DNA of 14,068 nucleotides. Origin: CAWFFV01 sp963814985 (GTDB taxonomy: Bacteria; Chloroflexota; Ktedonobacteria; Ktedonobacterales; Ktedonobacteraceae). How positions within the stretch are numbered: the stretch's first letter is position 1; each line of letters begins with the position of its first letter. Where the stretch lies: assembly GCA_963814985.1 (NCBI GenBank), contig CAWFFV010000079.1, positions 1 through 14,068 of the forward strand. The letters are read 5' to 3'. Shown here piece by piece: positions 6,119 to 12,912 of the stretch. The notes beneath the pieces are model-generated. The model did no database searches, was not told the origin of the DNA, and saw only the letters and a list, made by a program, of their open reading frames with translations. A program made the translations under genes and the position numbers.

Positions 6119-7904
6119 GAATTGATATAGCAACGAGCCATCTCACAGAAAACGAACAACAGCAGACCGTGTTCGCTCTCTCCAATGATGAATCACAAGA
6201 GCTACACGTCATTCAGATTGAGCCAGAGGATGCATTTGAAACCGTGCTCCAGGCACGGCATCTCCTGTCTGGACCTATCATCTTCCTCTTACCAGAGCAG
6301 AGCCTGGCCTTCAGCCAGCCTGAGCACTTTGCCCAGTTACAACAGGTCTGTACACCCAACAACGCTGTCGGCTTTGTCTTCCCTGAGAACCGCATCAGTG
6401 CTCTGGCACACTCTGCCCATCACACTGGATTTCCTTTTGCCCCATCTCTGGAAAAGGCCGTCCAACTACTCTCGGCTCATGAGGAAGAACAAGACAGAGG
6501 GTTTCTGGAAGTAGTAGCTTCACCGATACCGCAAAAAGATGATGCAGTGCAAGACACAAGCACGGATGAGGTCGTTGTAGAGGAGAAGCAAGATGATCTG
6601 GATGAACAGGAGGGAGATGAGCGACAATCAGCCCGTAGCGGGTGGCCTCGTCTGCCAATTACTCCATACCCAGAAAGTTTCTCCCTGCCATTCTCTCGTG
6701 CTTCTCGTAAACAATCCGGAGTCAGGCGCAGAGGACTCCTTGCGGCGCAGGTTGCCCTGGTGGTTGTCACCAGTGCTGTGCTGCTCCCAGTCTTGTTCTC
6801 GCAGCTTCCTGAACTGATGAATGTATCACCACTTTCAGCGGCTCAAGCAATATCTGTGGGCCAGATTGCCTTTACCAGCAGCGGACAGCTTGACCCTGCG
6901 AATTCCAGGGGACTCAATGACACGGTGATGCTCAGCCTGCACAACCTTTCAATGCCAGTTTCAGGGAAGAGCGATTATGTATGGTTGCTTCCAGATAAAT
7001 CTGATGAAAAGACAAGGCCGCTCTTGCTGGGAAAGCTCTCAATTACAGCAGGAAAGGCGCAACTGACCTATGTCCATCCCGATCACGAAAATCTCCTCGC
7101 ATCGTTGAGCCGTTTCCTGGTAACGGAGCAGGAGAGCGAGAGACAGCCCGTAACGCCGTCGCTCGATCCTGTTCCTGGCGCGCTGTTGGAGGTATCCCTG
7201 ACATTCCAACTCTCGGAGATGAAATGCACTTCTCACTTCTGGATCACGTGCGCCATTTGTTAGCCAAGGATCCAGCCCTTGAACAGCTTGGTCTTGCAGG
7301 TGGCCTGGATATCTGGCTTTATCGAAACTCTGGGAAGATCCTGGAGTGGTCCAGTGCCGCTCGCGATAGCTGGGCAGGAGGCCAGCAAACCACTCTCATT
7401 CATCGTCAGATGATCAGAGTGTTAGACGATCTGGATGGAGCAGCCTACGTCTATAATTCGGGCGATCTCCCTCCTGGCTCACCGCTCCTGGTAGACCCAC
7501 TGGCCGGCAGGATTGGTCTCCTCGAAGTGAGTCCAACACAAGAGTTACCGGCGTATATTCCTCACGTGGATCTCCATTTGCAAGGGGTGACCAATGCTCC
7601 AGGACACACGAAAGAGCAAGAACAACTTGCTCTCAAGATTGATACTGCGCTCATGCAGGTTTCGTCGCTGATGCAAAAAATTCATCAGGATGCGGTCAAA
7701 CTGGTAAAAATGGACAAGACACAACTGAGAAGCAATGATGCATTGACTCTCTTAAATGATATGGTTACAAATGCAACCAATGCTTATGCAGGCCAGTTCG
7801 ATCCGATGACTGGTGGAAATACCAATGGGATCATTTGGATCCACAACGAGTTGCAAGGATTGGCTACGATGCCCGTGACAGCAGCAGTAACGAATAAGAG
7901 CTAG
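6115..7904 (+). CDS. Large unknown single-pass membrane protein, about 596 aa, one frameshift
   Basis: The start ATG 6115 overlaps the upstream stop and has only a weak ribosome site, consistent with coupling. The first frame runs to about 7193; inserting one G in 'ttggaggtatcc' joins ALLEG to IPDIPTLGDEMHFSLLDHVR, which runs to TAG 7902-7904. Architecture: an N-terminal cytoplasmic alpha/beta domain (about 1-120; GPIIFLLPEQS, then NAVGFVFPENRISALAHS and FAPSLEKAVQLL) like that seen ahead of membrane regions in some Chloroflexi proteins; an acidic linker (122-175); a membrane helix (about 207-232); and an exported half. The exported half includes MLSLHNLSMPVSGKSDYVWL and LLLGKLSI, reminiscent of anti-sigma-K (RskA) outer domains. 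The C-terminal 200 residues (GGLDIWLYRNSGKILEW onward) are unrecognised. It probably works with the 4102-5188 protein. Confidence 0.75.
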
Positions 7905-8279
7905 CTATTCAGTAGCACCATGGAGTGGGGAGAGCAGATAGATTATTGTCCCCCACACATGGCACAGCATTTGTCACAGAAGAACCACATCTGGTGCCTT
8001 TTCCTCTTCAGCAATGCCATCTCTTTCGACATGCTTCTTTCCTATATCGCCCAGTTGCACTGGGGATATCATCAAGCGCGACGCGGCGCACACGTAAGCT
8101 GTCAGAAAGCGCAAAGTAAAAAGCTGCAAAAGCCCTTTCGGTGGCAAATACAGCTCTAGAGCATCGGTCAAGAATTCACGTAGAGAGGGCTTCTTTTTCA
8201 AAATCAAGCGTCAGCAAAATGAAAGTGGTGCAATGCCGCCCCTGGTTTTCTCAGGTAGCTCTCATCTCATTCCCCAGGC
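7905..8279. other. Intergenic stretch with a doubtful minus-strand remnant
   Basis: No + strand gene is convincing. On the - strand, 8207 to 7974 is open for 77 codons from a TTG just after a TGA (KKKPSLREFLTDALELYLPP, later RLMISPVQLGDIGKKH). It has some coding character but no ATG, no ribosome site and no recognised family, so it may be a gene scrap. A perfect palindrome, GCTCTAGAGC, sits at 8153-8162. AGGGCTTC with a following T5 at about 8186-8199 could end a transcript from the left, but its partner (aagccct, about 8129) is too far for a compact terminator. Confidence 0.35.
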
Positions 8280-8308
8280 TTGACACAGCTACTTGAATTG
8301 GCTATCAT
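8280..8308 (+). promoter_or_regulatory. Sigma-70-type promoter of the SRPBCC-TetR-hydrolase unit
   Basis: TTGACA (8280-8285, perfect -35), a 17-nt spacer, then TATCAT (8303-8308, 5 of 6 -10 positions). This is the best promoter in the window. The predicted start falls at about 8315, inside the inverted repeat at 8314-8327. The leader to ATG 8445 would be about 130 nt. Confidence 0.75.
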
Positions 8309-8313
8309 TGTAA

Positions 8314-8327
8314 TGAATACACATTCA
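8314..8327. promoter_or_regulatory. Inverted-repeat operator, probable TetR site
   Basis: TGAAT-acac-ATTCA is a perfect 5-bp inverted repeat with a 4-nt spacer, placed directly over the expected transcription start of the 8280-8308 promoter. TetR-family regulators commonly bind such dyads and block their own operon. A TetR gene lies two genes downstream in the same unit, so self-repression is the simplest reading. Binding is inferred. Confidence 0.55.
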
Positions 8328-8444
8328 ATTCTGTGATTGTCTATTCGATCACAACAACGCAAGGCAAGAGAGCCTCTGCCGCCTCCAGGATCTGGTCATC
8401 GACGCGCCTGTCCGTGGCATCACGCTTCGAGAAAGGAACAGAAC

Positions 8445-8918
8445 ATGGAATTTCCTCCTTTTCAGTCAAGACAAGAGGTTGTGATTCATGCCCCTCTCCA
8501 AGTCGTCTGGGAATTTAATCAAGACTTGACGAACATCGCTGTCTACCATCCGAGGGTCGAGAGGGTAGATCTCATTTCAGGGAAACGTCAGAGAGGCAAT
8601 GGGGTCGCCTATCGGTGCTACCTCAAAGATGGGAAAAATACGTGTGTGGAGAAAGATCTCGAAGTGGTTCCCATGGAAAGGATCGTCACGGCTTTACCCG
8701 AAGATACCATGGGGATTACCAAAATGCTCCCAGATTATCTTGTTGAAGCGAGATTGACGCCTCTTACTGAGCATGAGACAAAAATAGAATTCAGTCATTA
8801 TTATTCAACGAAGTCTCTCAAGGCAAAATTATTCAATAGTATCGCAAAAAGGAAGATTGCACGAGACTCTCAAAATACTCTTGATGCTATGAAAAGAACG
8901 ATTGAAAAACATACGTAA
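8445..8918 (+). CDS. SRPBCC (START-like) superfamily protein
   Basis: This is an intact 157-residue protein. ATG 8445 has AAAGGA 7 nt upstream; the frame extends further up to 8337, but that part looks non-coding. The opening QSRQEVVIHAPLQVVWEFNQ, followed by ITxxxxYHPRVERVD-like spacing, is the standard SRPBCC start: beta strand, then helix 'VWEF' covering the cavity. The middle (GNGVAYRCYLKDGKNTCVEK) and the later strand (TKIEFSHYYSTKS) fit the helix-grip fold, with a long C-terminal helix near KRTIEKHT. These folds bind lipids, polyketides or other hydrophobic ligands; some are cyclases or hydrolase-like. The ligand here cannot be told. It is the first gene of the unit with the TetR and hydrolase genes (41-bp gap to TetR). 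Confidence 0.8.
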   Translation: MEFPPFQSRQEVVIHAPLQVVWEFNQDLTNIAVYHPRVERVDLISGKRQRGNGVAYRCYLKDGKNTCVEKDLEVVPMERIVTALPEDTMGITKMLPDYLVEARLTPLTEHETKIEFSHYYSTKSLKAKLFNSIAKRKIARDSQNTLDAMKRTIEKHT

Positions 8919-8959
8919 GAGTTTTCTTAGACGCTCATGACAGCGAGGTATTCCAAAAT

Positions 8960-9561
8960 ATGGACAAGATACCTGATCCCATTCAAGAACTGGTGGCGGC
9001 TGCCCGGCGCAAGCAGATCCTGGATGCAGCCACCCAGGTGTTTGCCAAAAAAGGCTTTCATCGCGCCACGGTCAAAGAGATCGCCCGCGTGGCTGGCATC
9101 GCCGATGGCACGATCTTATACGTACTTTGCGAGGAAAGATGAGGTCTTGCTTGCTGTCCTGGATCGACTGAACGAAACAACCGAACGAAAACAACAGTTT
9201 GTGCTAGGAGATGAGCAGGATCTCAAGGCTTTTTTTCGAGCGTACCTCCGGCAACGCATGGCCGTACTCTGGCCCAATGCTGAAGTGTTTCGAGCAGTCC
9301 TTCCAGAACTCTTAGTCAATAGTGAATTACGCAAGCGGTATTATGAGCAGGTGCTTGCGCCAACCATTGCTGTTGGCGAACAATTTTCCCAGGGAGCAGA
9401 GCGAGCAACTCCAGATCAATATTCCACTGACCGTGCGAGCCATTGCTGGCACCTTGCTTGGCTTACTCTTGCTGCAACTCTTGGGGGACGAGGTGCTTGC
9501 AGAACAGTGGGAAGAGTTGCCAAATGTGTTGACAACGCTCTTTTTCGACAAGATCTCGTAG
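8960..9561 (+). CDS. TetR/AcrR-family transcriptional regulator, two frameshifts
   Basis: ATG 8960 follows GAGG by 11 nt. Residues about 17-60 form the TetR helix-turn-helix: RRKQILDAATQVFAKKGFHR, ATVKEIARVAGIADGTI. The expected 'YxYFxxKDEVLLAVL' is present but one base out of frame: an extra T near 9115 (atcttatac) breaks it. The second frame continues to about 9400 (AFFRAYLRQRMAVLWPNAEV), then a second indel moves to a third frame (QINIPLTVRAIAGTLLGLLL to FFDKIS) ending at TAG 9559-9561. The total of about 200 residues is normal for the family, with the C-terminal ligand-binding helices complete. Either the gene is dead or the indels are sequencing errors. Its likely target is the dyad at 8314-8327. 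Confidence 0.82.
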
Positions 9562-9616
9562 CTCTTCATGCGCAAAGCTGCTTGAAGCGTCGCCGTTGTT
9601 GGCAAGGAAAGAAGCC

Positions 9617-10906
9617 ATGACTCTCACACATCCTGCTCCAATCAAGCTGTTGGAAAAAGCACTCATCATGTATGTGGGCCTGCTCCTGATGAGCTTGTTG
9701 ATCATTTTTGCCATCGAGCCATCGATCTCTACCACAACCCTCTGGCCCGGATGGGTGCCGACTGAGCGTTACCCCTGGCCTATGCTCCTGTTTTTGGGTG
9801 TCTTGATCGCCTTTCTCGGCATGCTGATGTATGGAGTGCTCCACCGTTGGTGCTGGCTCTTCTGGGGGATTCTCCTTGCCTTTACTGGCTCAGTCATTCA
9901 GATCCCAATTGAAGGGTTGCAGTTCCTGGGCGTTTTTCCCAATCCCTATCCGGTTTGGTATAGCCTGTTTCGAGTGGGAGTTGGGTTCACTGAGCTGGGT
10001 TTTGCCTTCTGGATGATCCAGACCTATCGGCATCAAGGTGTCTGGGCAATGGGAAGGAAAAAAGCGGAACAGATGAGTCATCTTGTACGAACAGAATTGG
10101 GACTGATTGAGTATCGAAGCGTTGGGCAGGGTCCTACGGTGCTGGTGTTGAACGGTGGACATACGAACTGCCATTCACCACTGGGGCATGAGGCGTTCTT
10201 TCTGGCGCAGGGCTATCAATTGATCATCCCATCAAGACCTGGTTACGGCAGAACCCCTTCATCTACAGGGAAGCGTGCCGAAGCCTTTGCTGATGCCCTG
10301 GTGAGCTTGCTTGATCATCTCCAACTAGATCAGGTGATCGTGGTGGGGATCTCAGCAGGTGGACCAACCGCCTTGCAACTGGCTGGCCGCCATCCCGAAC
10401 GAGTCAGCAAAGTGATGTTGCAGAACGCCGCAACCGATGGCAGATATGCCAGTGGAATGATACGTTTCCTGACCTATCTGTTCTTCAATCCTGTGCTAGA
10501 AGGAATGGTCTGGGCAGCTTTCCGGCGATTTGGACGTGTTGCACCTCAGGCAGCGCTCAAAAGTCTGATGTGGGGTCTCACCAGGCTCCCAATCGATCAG
10601 GTGCTCTCTGCGATGAGTCCTGATCAGCAGCAAGCAGCCCTTGCCCTTTTGCAAGCTTCACGTTCGGGATCAGGATTTCTCCATGACATCCATCATCAGT
10701 GTGGAGATCTGGGCCGGGTGAGAGCTCCTGTCTTAGTCATTATCAGCAAATACGATGGTCTGGTCGATTCATCACATGCTGTCTCTGTAGAGAAGCATAT
10801 TGCTCAGGCTCAACTCTTCATTTCTGAGGCCGAGAGTCATCTGATGTGGTTTAGCTCCCACGACCACGAGATTCGAGCAAAAATGCAAGAGTTCCTGCAG
10901 TCCTGA
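9617..10906 (+). CDS. Alpha/beta hydrolase with four N-terminal membrane helices
   Basis: This is an intact 429-residue protein. ATG 9617 has AAGGAAAG just upstream and lies 55 bp after the TetR stop. Residues 14-33, 55-75, 78-97 and 116-137 are hydrophobic helices. From about 155 a classic alpha/beta hydrolase follows: oxyanion loop LNGGHTN, PSRPGYGRTP, nucleophile elbow GISAGG with S246, acid D380 in ISKYDGLVD, and H408 in EAESHLMWF. The full Ser-Asp-His triad is therefore present, with the catalytic domain tied to the membrane. The substrate is unknown; neighbours suggest an ester or lactone of a hydrophobic compound, regulated by the TetR protein. The four-helix lead is unusual, as most relatives are soluble. 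Confidence 0.85.
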   Translation: MTLTHPAPIKLLEKALIMYVGLLLMSLLIIFAIEPSISTTTLWPGWVPTERYPWPMLLFLGVLIAFLGMLMYGVLHRWCWLFWGILLAFTGSVIQIPIEGLQFLGVFPNPYPVWYSLFRVGVGFTELGFAFWMIQTYRHQGVWAMGRKKAEQMSHLVRTELGLIEYRSVGQGPTVLVLNGGHTNCHSPLGHEAFFLAQGYQLIIPSRPGYGRTPSSTGKRAEAFADALVSLLDHLQLDQVIVVGISAGGPTALQLAGRHPERVSKVMLQNAATDGRYASGMIRFLTYLFFNPVLEGMVWAAFRRFGRVAPQAALKSLMWGLTRLPIDQVLSAMSPDQQQAALALLQASRSGSGFLHDIHHQCGDLGRVRAPVLVIISKYDGLVDSSHAVSVEKHIAQAQLFISEAESHLMWFSSHDHEIRAKMQEFLQS

Positions 10907-11219
10907 AAGAGATGTGATCTCACCAGGCTTGTTCTCAGGTTTCTGACACCTCTTTTTCCGTCATAGGGACTGATCCCCATTGTCCAGCATCACATGGTTT
11001 AGTTGTCCTAATCCAGCTACCTTTTTTGCTCACGTTGCGACTTTCCACATACGTCAAGCATGTTACTGGAGAGGTGTCATCTGGTTCTTACTTTGCGGCT
11101 GGTGATAGCAACCTTAACTCCACTCCAACGAGAGCCGACATCTGGGAAAAGTGAATTGCTCTGCCTTGGTGGTCTTACAACCGTCCGTCTGGAAAAGCTG
11201 AGAAGCAAGGGGAGAAAAG
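10907..11219. other. Intergenic stretch before the transposase remnant
   Basis: No gene is seen. GAGAT-gtg-ATCTC (10910-10922) is a small hairpin directly after the hydrolase stop, and AGGT-ttctgac-ACCT followed by C and TTTTT (about 10937-10957) is a weak intrinsic terminator candidate. The rest may include the left end of an IS1182-like element, but I could not identify its terminal inverted repeat. Confidence 0.35.
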
Positions 11220-11660
11220 ATGCAACCGTTCCATTGGCATCCTTCAGTCGCACTTTCTGCGCAAGAAGAACAGATTGTCCAAAAGATACGGCGAGCCAAA
11301 TAGTTTGTGTTCCTGCGCTATCACCGGCATACCTTGTTTAATGAGTCGTTCCAACAGGAACTGGCAACCCTCTATCGGCCAAGCAAGCGGGGTGCTCCTG
11401 CTCAACTGGCCCTGGCGGTCATTCTGCAAGCATACACGGGCGTGTCCGATGACGAAGTGATTGAAGCAACACTCATGGACCGGCGCTGGCAGGTGGTACT
11501 GGACTGTCTGGACACCGATCAGCCACCTTTCAGCAAAGGGACGTTTGTTGCCTTTCGTAAGCGGCTCATCGATGCGCAGATGGATCGACGACTGATCGAA
11601 CGAACCATCGACCTTGCAAACCACACCCAGGAATTTGGGCCACGACAATTACGCGCAGCC
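11220..11660 (+). pseudogene. IS1182-like transposase, N-terminal fragment with in-frame TAG
   Basis: ATG 11220 follows a good ribosome site (AGGGGAG). The frame reads MQPFHWHPSVALSAQEEQIV, IRRAK, then TAG at 11301-11303, then continues unshifted as FVFLRYHRHTLFNESFQQEL and AYTGVSDDEVIEATLMDRRW, with LDCLDTDQPPFSKGTFVAFR. This is the N-terminal half of IS1182/IS5-group DDE transposases as I remember them; the TAG replaces an expected leucine codon (KLFVFLR), a one-base change. Homology stops at about FGPRQLRAA (11660). The DDE catalytic core is absent, so the protein cannot act. No terminal inverted repeats are identified. The abrupt switch to hydrolase-like coding marks a recombination or deletion junction. 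Confidence 0.75.
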
Positions 11661-11823
11661 CGAGCGTTTTCAAGAACACGAGGTGCAGATAGGACACGGA
11701 AAATGGGTGTTGCCAGGAACAGTGAGCATTCCGCAGGGCGACGGGCCGTTTGCTGTGGTACTTCTGGTGCCTGGATCGGGACGCAGTGACCGCGGCGAAA
11801 CGATCCTGCCCAACAAGCCATTC
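11641..11823 (+). pseudogene. Fragment of an alpha/beta hydrolase (different family from 9617)
   Basis: In the frame starting at 11641 the text YAQPERFQEHEVQIGHGKW, then LPGTVSIPQGDGPFAVVLLV, PGSGRSDRGETILPNKPF matches the segment around the oxyanion region of BAAT/acyl-thioesterase-like hydrolases, whose usual form is 'VHGSGPNDRDETIGPNKPF'. Both ends are missing: the start merges with the transposase fragment and the nucleophile region never appears. The H of the usual HGSG is P here. About 60 residues survive of a protein normally 300-450 long, so this is a remnant. Confidence 0.65.
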
Positions 11824-11882
11824 CTTTATGATATGCTTGAATTATCTACAGGTGATAGACAACTCACAGAGGAGGTGCGGTC

Positions 11883-12329
11883 ATGGACGAGGCATCGATA
11901 CCAGTTGAGGTTTTGTGTTGCTATTCCCATGTGGATGAGCCGTGGTTACGCAGGCTGGAAACTCACCTGGGTTTGCTCAGGCGGCAGTGCCTCTTGCTTC
12001 TTCTGGCATGAGCGACTCATTCCTCTGGTGCTGATTGGGCTAAGGCTATTGATACTCACCTGAAAACAGCCTCAGTCATCATATTGCTGGTGAGTGCAGA
12101 CATCTTTGCCTTTGACTACTGTTATGGCATCGAGAAGAAGCGCGCTTTAGAGCGGCAGGATGCAGGGGAAGCGCGTGTCATCCCTATTCTGGTACACCGA
12201 CCCGATTGGACAGGTGTTTTTTGCGCGTTTACAAGTTTTACCCACTGACGCCAAGCCTATCACGTCCTGGCGACAAAACCCACGCACAACCAGGACGAGC
12301 CACCGCAGGTGGGGAGCAGACCTGAGTAG
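11883..12329 (+). pseudogene. TIR-domain protein, complete domain but frameshifted
   Basis: A near-perfect ribosome site AGGAGGTG (11870-11877) sits 7 nt (from AGGAGG) before ATG 11883. The pieces read MDEASIPVEVLCCYSHVDEP, WLRRLETHLGLLRRQ, then (shift near 12000) WHERLIPL, then (shift near 12027) GADWAKAIDTHLKTASVII, LLVSADIFAFDYCYGIEKKR, RALERQDAGEARVIPILV, then (shift near 12215) FFARLQVLPTDAKPITSW, with a last shift to NQDEPP and TAG 12327-12329. Together this is about 148 residues, the length of a whole bacterial TIR domain. The glutamate in YGIE is at the place of the catalytic Glu of TIR NADases. TIR proteins serve in NAD-cleaving immunity, usually joined to a sensor module; none is fused here. 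Three or more indels make it dead unless they are sequence errors. Confidence 0.75.
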
Positions 12330-12395
12330 TTACCATATCACAAGGCCGGGCATACTCTTATGTTTGTTGATTGCTTGTGAATGAGTAGGTAAAGA

Positions 12396-12412
12396 AGGTT
12401 TTCTCTAAACCT
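12396..12412 (+). terminator. Weak hairpin after the TIR remnant
   Basis: AGGTTT (12396-12401), loop tctct, AAACCT (12407-12412). The 6-bp stem is AT-rich and has no direct T-run, so terminator activity is doubtful. Confidence 0.25.
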
Positions 12413-12446
12413 CCTTGCCCTGGCCTATTTTACTTATTTTCTCTGC

Positions 12447-12489
12447 AAAGACGAGTCGTCGTGATACACTAAAAACGGAAAGACGAGTC
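12447..12489. repeat. Direct repeat upstream of the ubiquitin-like gene
   Basis: The 11-mer AAAGACGAGTC occurs at 12447-12457 and again at 12479-12489, 32 bp apart, close to three helical turns, so both copies would face the same side of the DNA. Between them lies a -10-like TACACT (12465-12470). The arrangement could be a paired activator or repressor site governing the gene at 12535. Confidence 0.45.
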
Positions 12490-12534
12490 ATTTATGAGAT
12501 CTTGTCTACGCGAAAAGGGACAAGGGGAAGATCT

Positions 12535-12870
12535 ATGCAGAAAATCGAAATATTGATAGAAGAAAATGCATTTGGGTCGGTGCGGTCCGTAGAGATTGTT
12601 GCGGATGCTCCCGTTGGTGCACTTGTACCAGCACTTGTTGAGGAACTCAAGCTTCCTCAAACCGATCTCTTTGGCAAGCAGCTCGTATATATGTTACGCC
12701 AAGCCTCTGGAGGACGTATTTTGCCAGAGAATACAACACTGGTGGCGTCTGGCATTGAGCCAGGGACAAGGCTGGCTTTAGACTCCTATGTCATAGATGG
12801 ATCTGTTGCCACCCTTTTGAGCAATGTGCCACAACAGTCTCTGCACTCGTCGCGAACAATCGCAGATTGA
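12535..12870 (+). CDS. Ubiquitin-like protein of YukD/EsaB type
   Basis: This is an intact 111-residue protein. GGGGA at 12524-12528 lies 6 nt before ATG 12535. The sequence follows a beta-grasp order: strand MQKIEILIEE, strand SVEIVADAP, helix VGALVPALVEELKL, strand QLVYMLRQ, then RILPENTTLVASGIEPGTRL and LALDSYVI. The 'L..N.TL...GI..GTRL.L' ending is characteristic of YukD/EsaB ubiquitin-like proteins associated with type VII secretion and with diverse bacterial ubiquitin-like operons. There is no C-terminal diglycine (the tail ends SSRTIAD), so conjugation to targets is unlikely without processing. No EssC, WXG100, E1, E2 or JAB gene is visible in the window. It precedes a membrane-anchored WD40 gene by 42 bp, probably in one transcript. 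Confidence 0.7.
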   Translation: MQKIEILIEENAFGSVRSVEIVADAPVGALVPALVEELKLPQTDLFGKQLVYMLRQASGGRILPENTTLVASGIEPGTRLALDSYVIDGSVATLLSNVPQQSLHSSRTIAD

Positions 12871-12912
12871 GCTGGATTTTCTCTCCAGGCAAGAGGAAAC
12901 ACGTCTGCTATT

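Noticed and set aside
4102..7904. Programmed frameshifting as the cause of the split membrane genes
   Set aside because: No slippery heptamer with a downstream structure is evident at the joints, and similar shifts occur in unrelated genes across the window.
11244..11648. 134-codon minus-strand ORF
   Set aside because: Shadow of the transposase fragment, which has clear family-like sequence on the + strand.
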